Positions 45,801-57,354 of a stretch of DNA of 64,000 bases are shown here, in pieces; positions within the stretch are counted from its first letter, which is position 1, and the number at the start of each line of letters is the position of its first letter. Below the pieces are notes generated by a model, which was given only the letters and a program-made list of their open reading frames with translations, was not told where the DNA came from and ran no database searches. Position numbers and translations under genes: made by a program. The stretch is from Aphelocoma coerulescens. Lineage: Eukaryota > Chordata > Aves > Passeriformes > Corvidae. The DNA lies in assembly GCF_041296385.1 (NCBI RefSeq), contig NC_091017.1:10782001-10846000 (forward strand). Direction: 5' to 3'.

Positions 45801-48637
45801 GGATGAAGCGATACCATGAAACAAGTCTGCCAGGTGACTTATCTTCATGCTTTTCCCTTTCCCTCCTCACTCTGACACCCACCTCCAGTTCTTTTCGCAC
45901 CCAAATGAGCACCTGCAGCCAGCACAGACAGAGCCAGTCCAGGCCACTTGATGCATCTGATTCAATGACAAGAGTCTCAAGGATGATCTTTTAAAGATTG
46001 TGGTTTACCTAATGCAACCCAAATATAAAGGGGCACCTCATTTAGAACCTCCTTGCTACAGATAGATATGTTTGTATCTCTCAGAGGAGAAAGTCAGGAA
46101 AGAGGAAGGAAGGGGGAGAGTTTATGCATGATTTTAAAAGATATTTGGTTTACTGTAAGTCATTAGCCTGTTTTTCTAACCTCTTTTAACTGCTGCTGCT
46201 GGGACCCTACAGCCAGTTCTCTGCTTCTGCCGCACAGTGGGATGAGATGTGTGTATATGGCTGTATATGGGTGTATATGTGTGTATGTGCACATGTTGCT
46301 TCACCTTTTGCACCACCAAGGCAAGGCACTACAGCAGAAATCTATTCTCTCATTTTCAAGGGGTGTGGGACTGGGATACTTAACAGAATGAAAAGCTAGC
46401 AGCTAAGGAGAAGCATCAGAAAAACAGCTTTGGAAAGGAACAGGCCACGCACTTTGAGTCTGAAACTGCCCGAAGTTAACAATGCACATAAAAAAAATAA
46501 ACTGGTGGTGCTGTAATTGAATTTTTATGGAAATAAACAGGTGGCAGATTTACTATGGCTGCAGGGATAGCAGGGGACGAAATGCTGCAGCTACATTAAC
46601 CATTAATTTAATAGCCTCTCTACTCCAAGAGGGAAAAAAAAAGATACTGTGCTGTTAGTTCAGTCAGCTGGATGCCAGATGTAAATAACTGCAATTACCC
46701 TACTATGTCCATGTGCTGGATGGGAAAGGGCTTTGTTCCAAGTAGCACTTCCTTGTCATGTTTATTAATTAAGCTCCAGGAAGTTTAAACCACAAGAGTT
46801 TTCATAAAAAATCAAGGCAAGAGGAGTCTGCATATGACAACAAGTGCAGGGTGTATACCTGGGTCCTTTCTTAGTGTCTGCTACTTAAACCCAGCACTGC
46901 AGTCCCACTGTCAGAGATATGTGGCCAAGTCACTACCTTCATGCCAGGCTTTTAATGCCTGCTGAGGTATTTAAAACTGGTCAGCATTTAACAGCAACCT
47001 TTAATGCTCACAGGGAACCTGCAGCAATTTAGCACAGGGAATCTAAAACCATTATGTGTTTATAATCAAGGAAATTGTATGGGGAGGGATGGAAATATTA
47101 GATTTAGCTTTTTTACCTTAACTGCTGATGCAAAACAAAAATAGGTTGAAGTATTAGGACCAATATATTTGCATTCTGGCATGAGAGAGGTACTTGAAAG
47201 AAATGCTGCAATAATACTAGAAGAGGGCTCTAGAGCAGCCCGATAAAATTACATATTAATAGAATGGGGACTGCAAATTTAAGCAGCTGGCAGCCAAAAA
47301 TGGGTTCCAGGGCTCTGCCCCTTGTCCATATGGGTGATGATACAGGTTTTTAAGTATACGATCAGTCTTTAATGGTGTAATATAATAACAACACATTTCC
47401 TGGTGTACTGCCCTTGATAAGCTTGTGCAACCCCCTACACCTGTGGGTAAGTAGACCAGATTAAAATATTTTATACATAGAATTTCTTTTAATTCAAGTA
47501 AATGAAGGTTCTTCTCTGGAAAGTTACTCTGTTCAAGAAAAGGAGTTACATTCTTTGTTAGTGTACACTGGCATTGACTCTGATGGAGCTACAGCCTTTT
47601 ATATGCATTAAGTATCTGATCCAAGTGATCATGTAATTAAAAACTGCAATGCCATTGCATCTCATTGGTATGGCTGAGATAAAGCTTTAATTTAGTCACT
47701 ACCTGCCTTCTGAGCAAAATATCTGGGGTTTTAATATACTGTCACTGTTAGTCTTTATTTAATTTTGTATCTTTAAAAAGTATGTCTGAAAACAAGAAGA
47801 TCCCATAATTTAAAACACTTTAGAAAGAAATGACTGGAAGAATGCATGTTGATCACTGTCCCATTCACTATGCTCTGCGAAATATACAGACTGCACACGC
47901 AAGAATCCTTCCTTATACCTCACTAATCTTCAGTAAATTTTTGGCTTTACTTGTTTATTCATGGACCAAAAAACCCCTGTCTTCCCCTTTGAAAAGTTTC
48001 TGTTCAACTTACCAAACATCTTCAAAACCCTCATCATCAAAATACATTGCTACATCTGTCACTCCAAATGAACTAAGAAGGTCTGGAGGACAGTGAAAAT
48101 GGAAAGGAGGATTTAAAGATAAATGTCTTTTAAAGGAAAACAAGTAACATTTGGCTTGGGAAACTGAAGTCCATTTTTCTGTTGTCCTAGATATTCTCTG
48201 AAGCCCAAGAAGAAAAGCAGGAGCTTGTACTCCTAGTTCTATTTTAACACTATACTTACTGAAAGAATACTGATTTTGAATAGTTAGGGAGATAAAAGTA
48301 TAAAACACCTGCAGAACAAGGGCCAGGATTTCTGACCCATCTGAACAAAGATAAACAACCGTAAGGACTACATGACGCAAAATACAACTGTTAAAATATA
48401 GCTCATTCTGAGACATTATTAATGGCCCTCCTCTTAGCTGCTATCTATGTTAAATATTGCAATGAAAAATTAGAGTATGCAAAAGATACAAGGTAATAAA
48501 TCTGAGGGTAAAAAACCAAAAGTTCTAGAGATATTGTTCTTATTTCCTTTACTTTTCTCAACAGTCTTCAGCCTGATCTGCATGAAGCTGCCATGTGTGC
48601 ATCCCTAGTCTTGAGCATTATCTCATCCCCTAAGCAG
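36896..48637. other. Long unique-looking non-coding stretch
   Basis: Nearly 12 kb without a recognised mobile element, which is the longest quiet stretch in the window. It contains a 24-base poly-A at 38734-38757, A/C-rich low-complexity sequence at 43360-43410, another poly-A near 44354-44371 and a TATG/TGTA-rich patch at 46250-46295. The part around 46440-47100 is unusually free of repeats and could be tested for conservation. The minus-strand exon candidate at 48013-48082 lies near its right end. Confidence 0.6.
48013..48082 (-). other. Best exon candidate in the window, minus strand
   Basis: On the minus strand, a C/T-rich acceptor (TTTCACTGTCCTCCAG) precedes 70 bases that end at a perfect GTAAGT donor. 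One frame is open and gives a protein-like, acidic peptide with MYFDDEGFEDV near its end; the two other frames have stops. Splice signals on both sides are close to consensus. I do not recognise the protein family. A 23-codon open stretch is not improbable by chance, so this remains a candidate. If real, it belongs to a gene transcribed right to left across the window. Confidence 0.3.
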
Positions 48638-49316
48638 AGAATCATAGAATGGTTTGAGTTAGAATGGACCTTTAAAGGTCACCTGGTCCAACCCCCATGC
48701 AACAACCAGGGCCATCTTCAGTTAGGTCAGGCTGTTCTAATTGATCTATCCAACCTGACCTTGAATATTTCCATGTATGGAACATCTACCACCTCTCTGG
48801 GCAACCTGTTCCTGTGATTTACTACCCTCATAGTAAAAACTTCTTGCTTATATCTAATTGAAATCGAACCTCTTTTAGTTTAAAACCATTTTCCCTTGTT
48901 CTATCACAATGGACTCTGGTAAGCAGTCTGTCTGCACCTTTATTATAAGCCTCCCTCAAGTAATCAAAAGGCAGCAATAGGGTGTCCCAAGAGTCTTCTC
49001 CAGGCTGAGAAAATCTAATTGTTTCAGCCTTTCCTCACAGGAGAGGTGGTCCATGCCTTCAACCATCTTTGTGGCCCTCCTCTGGACTCACTCCAACAGG
49101 TCCATGTACTTCCTGTGCTGGGACCCCAGAGCTGGATGCAGCACTGCAGGTGGGGTCTCAGCAGAGCAGAGCAGAGGGGCAGAATCCCCTCCCTCCCCTG
49201 CTGCTCATGGTGCTTTGGATGAGCCCAGGATATGTTTGGCTTTCTGGGCTGTGAGTGCACCTGGCCAGGGTATGTCCAGCCTCTCTTCCACCACCACCCC
49301 GAGTCCTCTGCAGGGC
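48638..49316 (-). mobile_element. CR1 LINE 3' fragment
   Basis: It starts at AATCATAGAATGGTTTGAGTT and proceeds through the CR1 3' region on the minus strand, including the block GGAGAGGTGGTCCATGCC and CTGGACTCACTCCAACAGGT also found in the copy at 35853-36895. It ends abruptly at GCAGGGCTGCC, the 5' truncation point, where an unrelated CpG-dense segment begins. Confidence 0.92.
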
Positions 49317-49600
49317 TGCCCCGACGCCATATAATAAATGCTGGTATCACCTTTCGTGCTGAGAAACCACCCCAGAAGCAGCACGAAGCACCCCAAAAGA
49401 GCAAGAACACCGATTCCTCCCACAAAATAAAAAAAAAAAAGGCAAAACCCCGTCACAGCGACATTTTGCAGGCGTACCGGCGGACGGCCGGAGGAGCTGG
49501 AATTCGGAGCTGGGCTGATACTACCATCTAGTGGGGATGGCTGGGAGAACGAAATCAGGGAGGCAGGAAAAATCAGCTGAGGCGAGTCCAGCATCTTCCC
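49317..49600. other. CpG-dense segment of unknown origin
   Basis: About 280 bases with many CpG dinucleotides (for example GGCGTACCGGCGGACGGCCGG at 49471-49491), surrounded by CpG-poor DNA. A plus-strand AATAAA lies at about 49332. No LTR ends, target duplications or recognisable coding domain were found. It could be a small CpG island or promoter, an LTR fragment that the CR1 inserted beside, or part of an unrecognised element. Confidence 0.4.
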
Positions 49601-52339
49601 GACTCTCTAACACGCTTGCAATTCTGGAACCACACTGAAAAGGGTAAAAAGTAGGTTACAAATCAGCAGTCTCACGGTGTCCGCTGCTTTTCAGGGAGGT
49701 CCCCAACTCATCAGAAAGACTTGCTGGAAAATACTTTCTTTGAACAAAAAGAAAGGTCAGGACTCTTTAAAAGCAGTCAGGAGTCTGTCATCCACAGGGA
49801 GCAAAGGATAATCCATTCACTGTTTCTGGACTATGAGAAACAGCCCCATTTCTGCAAACAAAACTCAGTATTTCTTATTATTGAGTCTCCCACTGAAATA
49901 TTATCACTACAATTGCAAATGAAAGCAGCATAAAATCACTTTATTGGTGTGAAATCTAATTGGGATTTTTAATATAAATAAATAAAACCAGTATTTCTTT
50001 TTTCTTTTTCCTGAAGTTCTGTTAAACTTCAGGAGGATTGCTGTTCTGGAAGAAGTATCTTCAGGCTCCCTGGTTCCTCCCAATACTAGGATTTAGTACA
50101 CAAGGAGAAGACATTTTTATAGACAAAATACACAAAGTATTACACTGATGGGGACCTCCTTCCTCAAAAGCTTATATATATATATATAAGTATATATATA
50201 TAAGTATACTATATATACTTATAGTATAAGTATATATACTAAGTATACTATATATACTTATAGTATATAAGTATATATACTCCTGGCCACTACAAGCCAT
50301 AAACACAGGAAAATTATGTTGCTCCTCATGGTGGTATAGGATAATGAAAGTGTTGAAACTAGAAAAACATGATATGGGTATATAAGTGTCCTGGGAGTCT
50401 GAAGACATTATAAACTACTCATGTTTTTCTCTTTTTACTACCAGAACCCCATAATGCTTACATAGTGGTTTATCATCATTTTTTCCTCAGTTGGATTTTT
50501 ATATGTAATGGATACAAATAACTCTCATAGCTACTGTTGTAATATTTAGTTATATAGTACCAGTAACCAAGAAAGTCTGATTTTATTTCTTCCTCAGGGA
50601 AACTGGTTTTTTTAATCCTTGTCACCCTTTGGCACACATGAATGAGAAGTTAATATTCCTTTCAACAGACAAAAAATTTAAAGTAAACCAAATAGCTACT
50701 AAAATAAATTTGGAAGGGTTTCCCACCTACAGGATGATGAATATTCCAAACAACCCAGTTCTATATATGTACCAGAATTTTACAGCCATTCAATAATGTA
50801 AGTGTAAAAACCACTGCAAAAACAAAGCCCAAAGAAACTTTGTGTATATCTTCTTATCAGACTTCCAAATGTTTTTGCCTCATTTATGTTGTTGTCTTCT
50901 TTTTCTGCTATTATTTTCTTGTTGTTTCTCCATTTGGGTATTGCCACTAAAGCACCTCCTGTTTATTTTCCAGGGCATATTTTCTGTCTGGGGTAATGTA
51001 TGCAACTTATATTTTGGTCTTCTGATGATGATTTTTGCTTTGGTTTTGGGGTTTTATCTTCTTACTTCCTCAATGGCTTCTTTATACCATTATACTTCAA
51101 AACGTGCCAGAATCTCACTTTTACAAACATATCATCTTGTTTGCAATTATATGGGTGCACGAGCACAATACAATATTCTTCATCTTCCATTCCAGGAGAA
51201 TTAAAAAGCCTGTGCTTTTGGTTTCATGGAGTTTTGGTTTGCTTTCTCAGGGGATTATATAAAACATTCCTCCAAGTCTAATCTGAATGTGATATCCTGG
51301 AATTTTATTGTTCACAAGCACACAAAAGATCTGACCCTAGTGAAACTATATCTGAACTTGAGTTTATTCTGAATTCACATCGCCTCTATCCAAACTACTT
51401 TATATTTCCAGATATAGAATTTTAAACCAAGTGAAATTCAACTCACATTTAACCTACCAGCAGTCACCTGAAGTATTTGGGAAGCTTAGAATGCATTGTG
51501 CTTAGAAGCACAATGTCACTTATGCCTATAAGCTTTAACATAACTTGAATACCAGGCAAAAATCCCATGGCCCTGGAACATTTCACAGTCTGAAAGTCTG
51601 AACCACCACAGCTGAAGCATAACTTCAGTTTACAGATTTCTATTTGTTTGCAAACAAATCACACGGCTTTTCTTTTAAACCCACCCAGGAGTGGGAATAT
51701 GGACACATTAACTCTAAGGGCCCCGAATTCCTCCTTATGAAAATCAGCTGCTGTCAGTGGAACTGGTTAATTTACACTGTTTAACAATCTGGCCCTCTGG
51801 CATTTTCTATCAAATAGAGCTAGAGTAACAGTTGAGTAGCTAAGCATAAACTAACAGATAGTGAACACATGCAAAACAGTTGTCCCTTTTGTAAGTGGGA
51901 AAGTAAGAAATAGACTTTTCAGATGAGACTTAGTTCTTTATCTTGTGCCAAATCTGCATTCATCTGAAATTTTGATGCTGAAAATACTGGACTAATACTT
52001 ACCTTGACACACAGAATTTTTCAGGCTGAATACACACAGACCTCCACAGCACTTATGCCATGACAAATCCCCTGGAGTGTTCACTCGGAGTTCCCTCATC
52101 ACCCAGGGATATGCTGAATTTCTCCTGCTGAAGTGTCTCTGCTTGCAAAAATGGATTCAATATTAAATCAGTGAGGAACCCCACTCAGGGAGATAGCAGC
52201 TCTCTCTCAGTAGTGGTAGAAACCAAAATCCCCTCAAGCCCTCAGAAAGCTTGGCGTGACACTGGTGACCCTCTCCCAGTGAGGCCAGAGAAGGTCCAGG
52301 ATTGATCTGGAGATTCCAGGTCTGATCATAGACCTGGAA
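49601..52339. other. Unique-looking non-coding DNA with an AT microsatellite
   Basis: No mobile element was recognised except for low-complexity sequence. A TATA/AAGTATA microsatellite with internal inverted symmetry lies at 50170-50285. The 120-codon frame at 50842-51204 is Phe/Leu/Ser-rich, reflects T-rich DNA and shows no domain. Confidence 0.6.
50170..50285. repeat. TATA / AAGTATA microsatellite
   Basis: Alternating TA runs broken by AAGTATACTATATATACTTATAG-like units, which are near-palindromic and can form cruciforms. Confidence 0.88.
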
Positions 52340-52531
52340 TACCACTTCTGTGAAGAGAGATATTAGGAAGAAATTCTTTACTCTGAGGATGATTAAGCAC
52401 TGTAACAGTTTGCCCAGAGAAGTTGTGGATGCCCCATCCCTGAAAGTGTTCAAGGCTGGATTGGATGGAGCTCTGAACAACCCAGTCTGTTGAAAGTTGT
52501 CCCTGCCATTCTGTGATTCTTTGATTCATAG
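52340..52531 (+). mobile_element. CR1 LINE 3' end fragment
   Basis: It contains GCCCAGAGAAGTTGTGGATG, GTTCAAGGCTGGATTGGATG and a terminal TTCTGTGATTCTTTGATTC tail, the plus-strand CR1 3' end. It is shortened near the end relative to the 7630-7800 copy. Confidence 0.92.
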
Positions 52532-52907
52532 GATTTTTCTGCTTGCTTGCTTTTTCAGAGCAGGGAAAGGTTGGCTAACTTTCACAGCTCTGCACCCTGA
52601 ACACACACAGAGATCTTCCCCTCTCATTTCTGAGTAAGGCATCTAAACATTTCTCTTGCTTTCTGCTGGGCAGGCTAAACAGCTTCCTACTCAACATACT
52701 GGTTTTTATAAGCCCCAGTATTATCCGTTTAAGAACTATTTCCAAATCCAGGTGGTGCTATTCAAGGCAACACAGGTATCAGAAGGGCTCTGGCTGTGTT
52801 AGCAGAGTCCACTGAAAACTGGGCCGGGTTGTGTGTGCCCAGGGAGACTGTTCATCAAACACAGCCATGCTCCCTCCAGTGCTCTATCCAGCCATCCAAG
52901 CAATGCA
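52532..52907. other. Unique-looking spacer
   Basis: Moderately GC-rich host sequence. Nothing recognised. Confidence 0.5.
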
Positions 52908-52913
52908 AACTTG

Positions 52914-53526
52914 TGGGAGTGTGTTAGCTTAGTTCAGTCCGGGTCTCCCCCCTATGTTCTGTAAGTTTGGTGTACCCCAGTTGGCCCCTCCCCCCCCGTT
53001 TTATTTAAATCACCCTGTCTGTCATTTTTATCTCCTCCCAGGACCCTGTCTGTCACTCTGCCACCCCTCCCAGGCTTCTGGAAAGTTCTAGCCAGGGGGG
53101 CAGGTGATTAGTCCTGGGAAAGGAGTCCCTCCCTTCCCCTGTTATAGTTGGTTCCCTTATGTGTCCCTCGTTCTGTATGCCATACCCTTCCCTTCCCTGG
53201 TTGGTTGTTCTGTACAACCCCCCCCATTCCCCCCCCCCCCCCCCCGCCATAAAATGCCCCGGCGCGCGATCTGCAGGTGCTCTGGGTTGGGCACCCCTGG
53301 TGGTTGAGGTCCCCCCGTTTGGAGGACCAATAAACTTTCTGGATTTAACCCAACTCTGAGCCTGCCCCCTTTCCTCCGCCGTCTGCCTTTATCGCCGCGG
53401 TCCCTTGGAAGGACCCACGAGCCAGACCTCTGATCCCTCCGATATCAGAGGCTGGCCCCCGTTGCCTGATGTGTCCCGAGCTGACCGGGCTGAGTGGGAA
53501 CTGCTCCCAGAAGACACAACGGCACA
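52914..53526 (+). mobile_element. Solo LTR, class II type
   Basis: A GC-rich block of 613 bases flanked by AACTTG (52908-52913) and AACTGG (53527-53532), a 6-bp duplication with one change. It begins TGGGAGTGTGTTAGC and ends ACACAACGGCACA. It has a CCATAAAATGCCC TATA-like box at about 53247 and CCAATAAACTTTCTGG as polyadenylation region near 53328, about 75 bases apart, which is the expected promoter-to-polyA spacing of a plus-strand LTR. A run of 17 C lies just upstream of the TATA box (53229-53245). Confidence 0.8.
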
Positions 53527-53532
53527 AACTGG

Positions 53533-55782
53533 CTCTCCATCTGCATCATCTCCCTGCATTGCAGTACTAAGTCCACTGGAGAATCTAATCTTAGTTTTTT
53601 CTATGGCTAGAAGAGGTTTATTTGCCTCCCGATGAGGCAATGAGTTAAGTGGCATTTTTTTCTTTTGAAGGGATCTGAATCTAGACATTAAAATCTTACT
53701 CATGCTCCTATCACCCCCTAAAATTCATTCTATGTGTCTGCTGAAGCTGTTTGTCTCTGCTTCAACCATCACACCAAAATAATATGGTCATTTCCCAAGT
53801 GCCAGCCTCTGCCATCTTCTCAGTAGGAAAAAAGGGATCTTTGATCTGAGCTAATTATTCATCTTGCCCCACACCTACTACTACTGTTAAAAAGCACAAT
53901 ACATTGGAGGTAGACTGTGCTATATTTCATGAACATTCACTGCTGGTGCTAAGGGACATACCCATCTGTTACTTGCTCTCAGCTTCGCTTACTGATAAAA
54001 CGGGAAAGGCAGCTTGCTGATGGGCTCTTTGAAGCAAAAGGCTTCACTCTTTTTTACAATTAAAGCCTATAAATTATTTTTTTTCAGTAGATTGCATGCA
54101 GACTACCTCAAATCAAAATTACTTCTACTAAATTAAAACTAAGTTCTCTGTACTTTTTTTTTTTTTTTTTTGTATCATGTAACTTTGAGTGATGGAACCT
54201 TACAGCAGTGTGACTTTCTTTAAATTGTATTGGACTTCCTCCCAGCACAATCTGCCTTTCTGTTATCTGGATTTCAAACATATGCTCTAGTCTGTTTTTC
54301 AGCTGTGTCATCATAGAAAAATCTGTGAGGGGGTAAGTGCATTCTGGCTCAGGGACCAAAGGAGGCAATCAAGGGCAGATAGACAATGCAACTCTATGTA
54401 GGATGGAGGCTTTGATGATGCTGTCATTTCAGGGGTTCTCTCTGCTCATTTTTATGGCCATCATAGATCCCAAGAACTTCCCAGTACAGAAAACAGACAG
54501 CCTGTAACACACCAGGAGGGAGTCACAACCCACTGGTAGCAGACGTGATGTTATAAATTCTCACCAGGCTGAACAAAGACACCGGACACATATCAGGAGC
54601 TCTTCTGTTTTCTTGTACATCACACTTCAATAAGTTCTCAACTCCCACCACAAACTCCTCAAAGGTTCTGACTCACAAGCCACAACACACCTCCAGCATC
54701 TTAACAGGGATGGTTTTCACCTCCAGGAACATGCAATAGGGGATAAAGCACAGCTTTTGTTAACCCCCATCCATCAGTGCGTCAGCTTAGATTAATCCCA
54801 AAAGTATTAAAAGTGCCCCTGGAAGATTTCCAGTTTTGCCAAACACATAACCTGGCAGCAGCTCATCTAATACACATTATCTGTGTCACCCTTCATGCCC
54901 TATCAGTGGATCTCTAGCCAGCACTGGAGTCCTCTTCATTCAGCTCAGGAACACTTGGCAGTGACATCTCTGACGAACAGAAATACTCAACGTAAAGGGA
55001 CTCAGTGACAGGTGATATCCAGTTTCCCTTGATATACATCTCAAAGCAACATTTAAAGCTTTTTGAAGGAAAGTTAACTTTCTGATAATGATTAAAATTT
55101 CTGCATGCTGGTATTCTACAGGCAGGAAGAGCCATCCTCTAAGATTCACAGTCAATGAGTTCTGAGCTTTTAAGATTCAGATGCACTATCCAATAAAGTG
55201 CAACAGTTAGTAGAATCTTCTGTGTGCTTCTCACGATATCTGAAAACAAGTCATTGTTCTGGCAAGGTCATTTCTACTGCTTGAACCAATTAAACCTCTT
55301 AAGGAGAAAAAAATAGATTGCCTGCCAGCACAGAAAATTCACCTCTAGGTTCAAAGTACCTGCATAGTTCAGAGTAAATAACCTTGTAACTTTGGGACAA
55401 ATTTGCTAACACAAACATCTCTGCACAACAACTGTCATTTTGCTCAATGTGATCAACATACAGAATGCCTATGGGTATGCACCCTCTATATGAGATACCC
55501 AAATAACTAGAACAGCAAACTTTTGCTGTTCTTCTTCCCCACATATTTCCCTATTTTTCACAACAACCTACAACAGGAGCAGAATCTGAGGAGAAGTGTT
55601 GACTGGTGAATTCTTACTGCTTTGGGAAGCTGTAAGTTCATGAACTGAGTCACTGTGCCACAGACACCATCCTAAAATATCCTAGGAAAACACTCAGGGA
55701 AGAACATCAGTGTTCCCTGATTGTATTGCTATTCTATCTTTCCCATACTGATGAGCCTTCAGAGAAGGCTGATGAGTTCTAT
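53533..55782. other. Unique-looking non-coding DNA
   Basis: Contains a poly-T at about 54156-54172. No mobile element or gene recognised. Confidence 0.6.
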
Positions 55783-55787
55783 CTTAC

Positions 55788-56378
55788 TGTCATGACTTCA
55801 CTCCGTCCAACAACTAAGTACCACACAGATGCTCACTCACTCCCTCTTCCCCACTGTGGGATTGGGAGGCAAATCAGAAAAAGAGGAAAAAACCTCATGG
55901 ATTAAGCTAAGAACAGTTTAATAATAGAAAATAAGTAAAACAAAGAAATAAAATTATAATAAAAAAGCAATTATAGTAATGAGGGGGGAAAAAAAGAGAA
56001 AGAAATATAAACCAGGACAGACAAGGGGTACACGATAAAACTGCTCACCACCCACTGACCAATACACAGCTCATTCCAAACAGTGATTGCCCTCTTTTTG
56101 GGTAACCCTCCCCACTTTATTCTGACCATGACATTCTATTCTAAGGGAATAGCCCTTTGGCCAGTTCAATTCAGCTGTCCCAGCCATGCTCCCTCCCAGA
56201 TTCTTGTGCAACTGCTCACTGCAGAGCCTGGGACAATGAAAAGTCCTTTATTTAGGGTAAGCACTACTGAGCAAAGCCAAAACATCAGTGTGTTATCAAT
56301 GTTATACTAAATCCAAGACACAGCACTGTACCAGCTGCTAAGATGAACATGAACTCTATCCCAGCCTGAACCAGGACA
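55788..56378 (-). mobile_element. Solo LTR, class III (ERVL-like)
   Basis: Read on the minus strand it starts TGTCCTGGTTCAGGCTGGGA and contains AGCAGCTGGTACAGTGCTGTG, TTTAGTATAACATTGATAAC and CAGCTGAATTGAACTGGCCA. These match the very widespread avian ERVL LTR that begins TGTCCTGGTTTCAGCTGG. It is flanked by a perfect 5-bp duplication CTTAC (55783-55787 and 56379-56383). Confidence 0.92.
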
Positions 56379-56383
56379 CTTAC

Positions 56384-56872
56384 TAACACCAGGGGAGTGT
56401 TTAGAGGTTCTTGAAGAAAAGCATGTGTGAAGTGCAAGTCTCACAAGCAGCAAGAGGTTTGGGCCATTGGAGCTTGGCCAGCAGAGGAGCTGAGCAAGCA
56501 CAGCCCAGGCAGCTGGAGTCTGCCAAGGAGCTTTGCTGTTCTTCATGGAGGGAGAGGCCTCACAGCTGCGGTATGCAGCTTCACCTGGTTGATGTTTAAA
56601 AAGTTAAAGCTGGAAAGCAACTGAAGGCAAATGCCATGCTAGGTGCAATCAGCCCTTTTCGTGTCTTTGGCTGCAGGACTTGGTCTGCCTGAACACACTG
56701 TACCAATGGGTCAGCTGGGCTCATCTGGACTTTGCGGGGTACATTGGTGTGTACAAAGTCAGGGTAACCTCACACTGCAAAAATCTCAACTGCATTACTG
56801 CTTTGCCTGCAGCAATCATTGTTACTGCCTCTGTAAGCATATCTGTCATTGTTGCAGCTAAACATAATTACA
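56384..56872. other. Unique-looking spacer
   Basis: No mobile element was recognised. A hydrophobic open frame that starts here (56680-56982) runs into the following LTR and is not a gene. Confidence 0.5.
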
Positions 56873-56876
56873 TAGC

Positions 56877-57350
56877 TGCTGCCATGAAGATTTTTGCCTT
56901 TTCTTTTATACCCATGTTATACCTTTTTACAACTTCTGGATTCCTAGTGCTTTTTGCCTACATTCTTGGACTTATTTGTTAAGCTAAGAGACTAAACATT
57001 TTAGAAGCGTCATAGCTAGAGATCCGTGTGCCCCAGACCCCAAGGTCCTCTCCAGAACACATTCTGTAAACCAAGATAGAACCATCCAGGGGAAGGTTCC
57101 TTGGGGAGGGGGGCTCACTCCAGCCTCTCATTGGGGAATCTTTGATAGATATGCTAATTAGTAAAACCTATAATATTATACCCAATGTTGGGGAGGGGGG
57201 GGACAGAGAGATAGACTTTGCAGGGTGCATCTCAATGCATGTGACCTGGACATGTACACCTAAGGATCCTTAAAATAAATACCAAGATAAAATCCCTTTT
57301 CCCTTCTAACCGTGTATGACTCTTGATTTTAAGACCAGGAAAAGGCATCA
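56877..57350 (+). mobile_element. Solo LTR, class I type, family Y copy 2
   Basis: It begins TGCTGCCATGAAGATTT, ends GACCAGGAAAAGGCATCA, and is flanked by a perfect 4-bp duplication TAGC (56873-56876 and 57351-57354). It aligns end to end with the reverse complement of 30935-31395. TTAAAATAAATACC near 57270 gives the polyadenylation signal in plus orientation. A run GGGGAGGGGGGGG at 57190-57202 distinguishes it from the other copy. Confidence 0.88.
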
Positions 57351-57354
57351 TAGC

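Noticed and set aside
49205..49594. Minus-strand 129-codon frame with a hydrophobic centre
   Set aside because: It crosses the CR1 end and the CpG-dense segment. No conserved motif, and the hydrophobic part comes from a poly-A tract read in reverse.
50842..51204. 120-codon frame with membrane-like Phe/Leu runs
   Set aside because: T-rich DNA gives such frames by chance. There is no splice context, motif or repeated family.
56680..56982. Hydrophobic 100-codon frame resembling a membrane or env tail
   Set aside because: Its second half lies inside the family Y LTR, which is repeated in inverted form at 30935-31395 where the frame is disrupted.
11582..57354. CATAGC/TAGC duplications at both ERV-A and the class I LTR at 56877
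   Set aside because: The shared letters are a coincidence of short motifs. The two elements belong to different classes and are unrelated in sequence.
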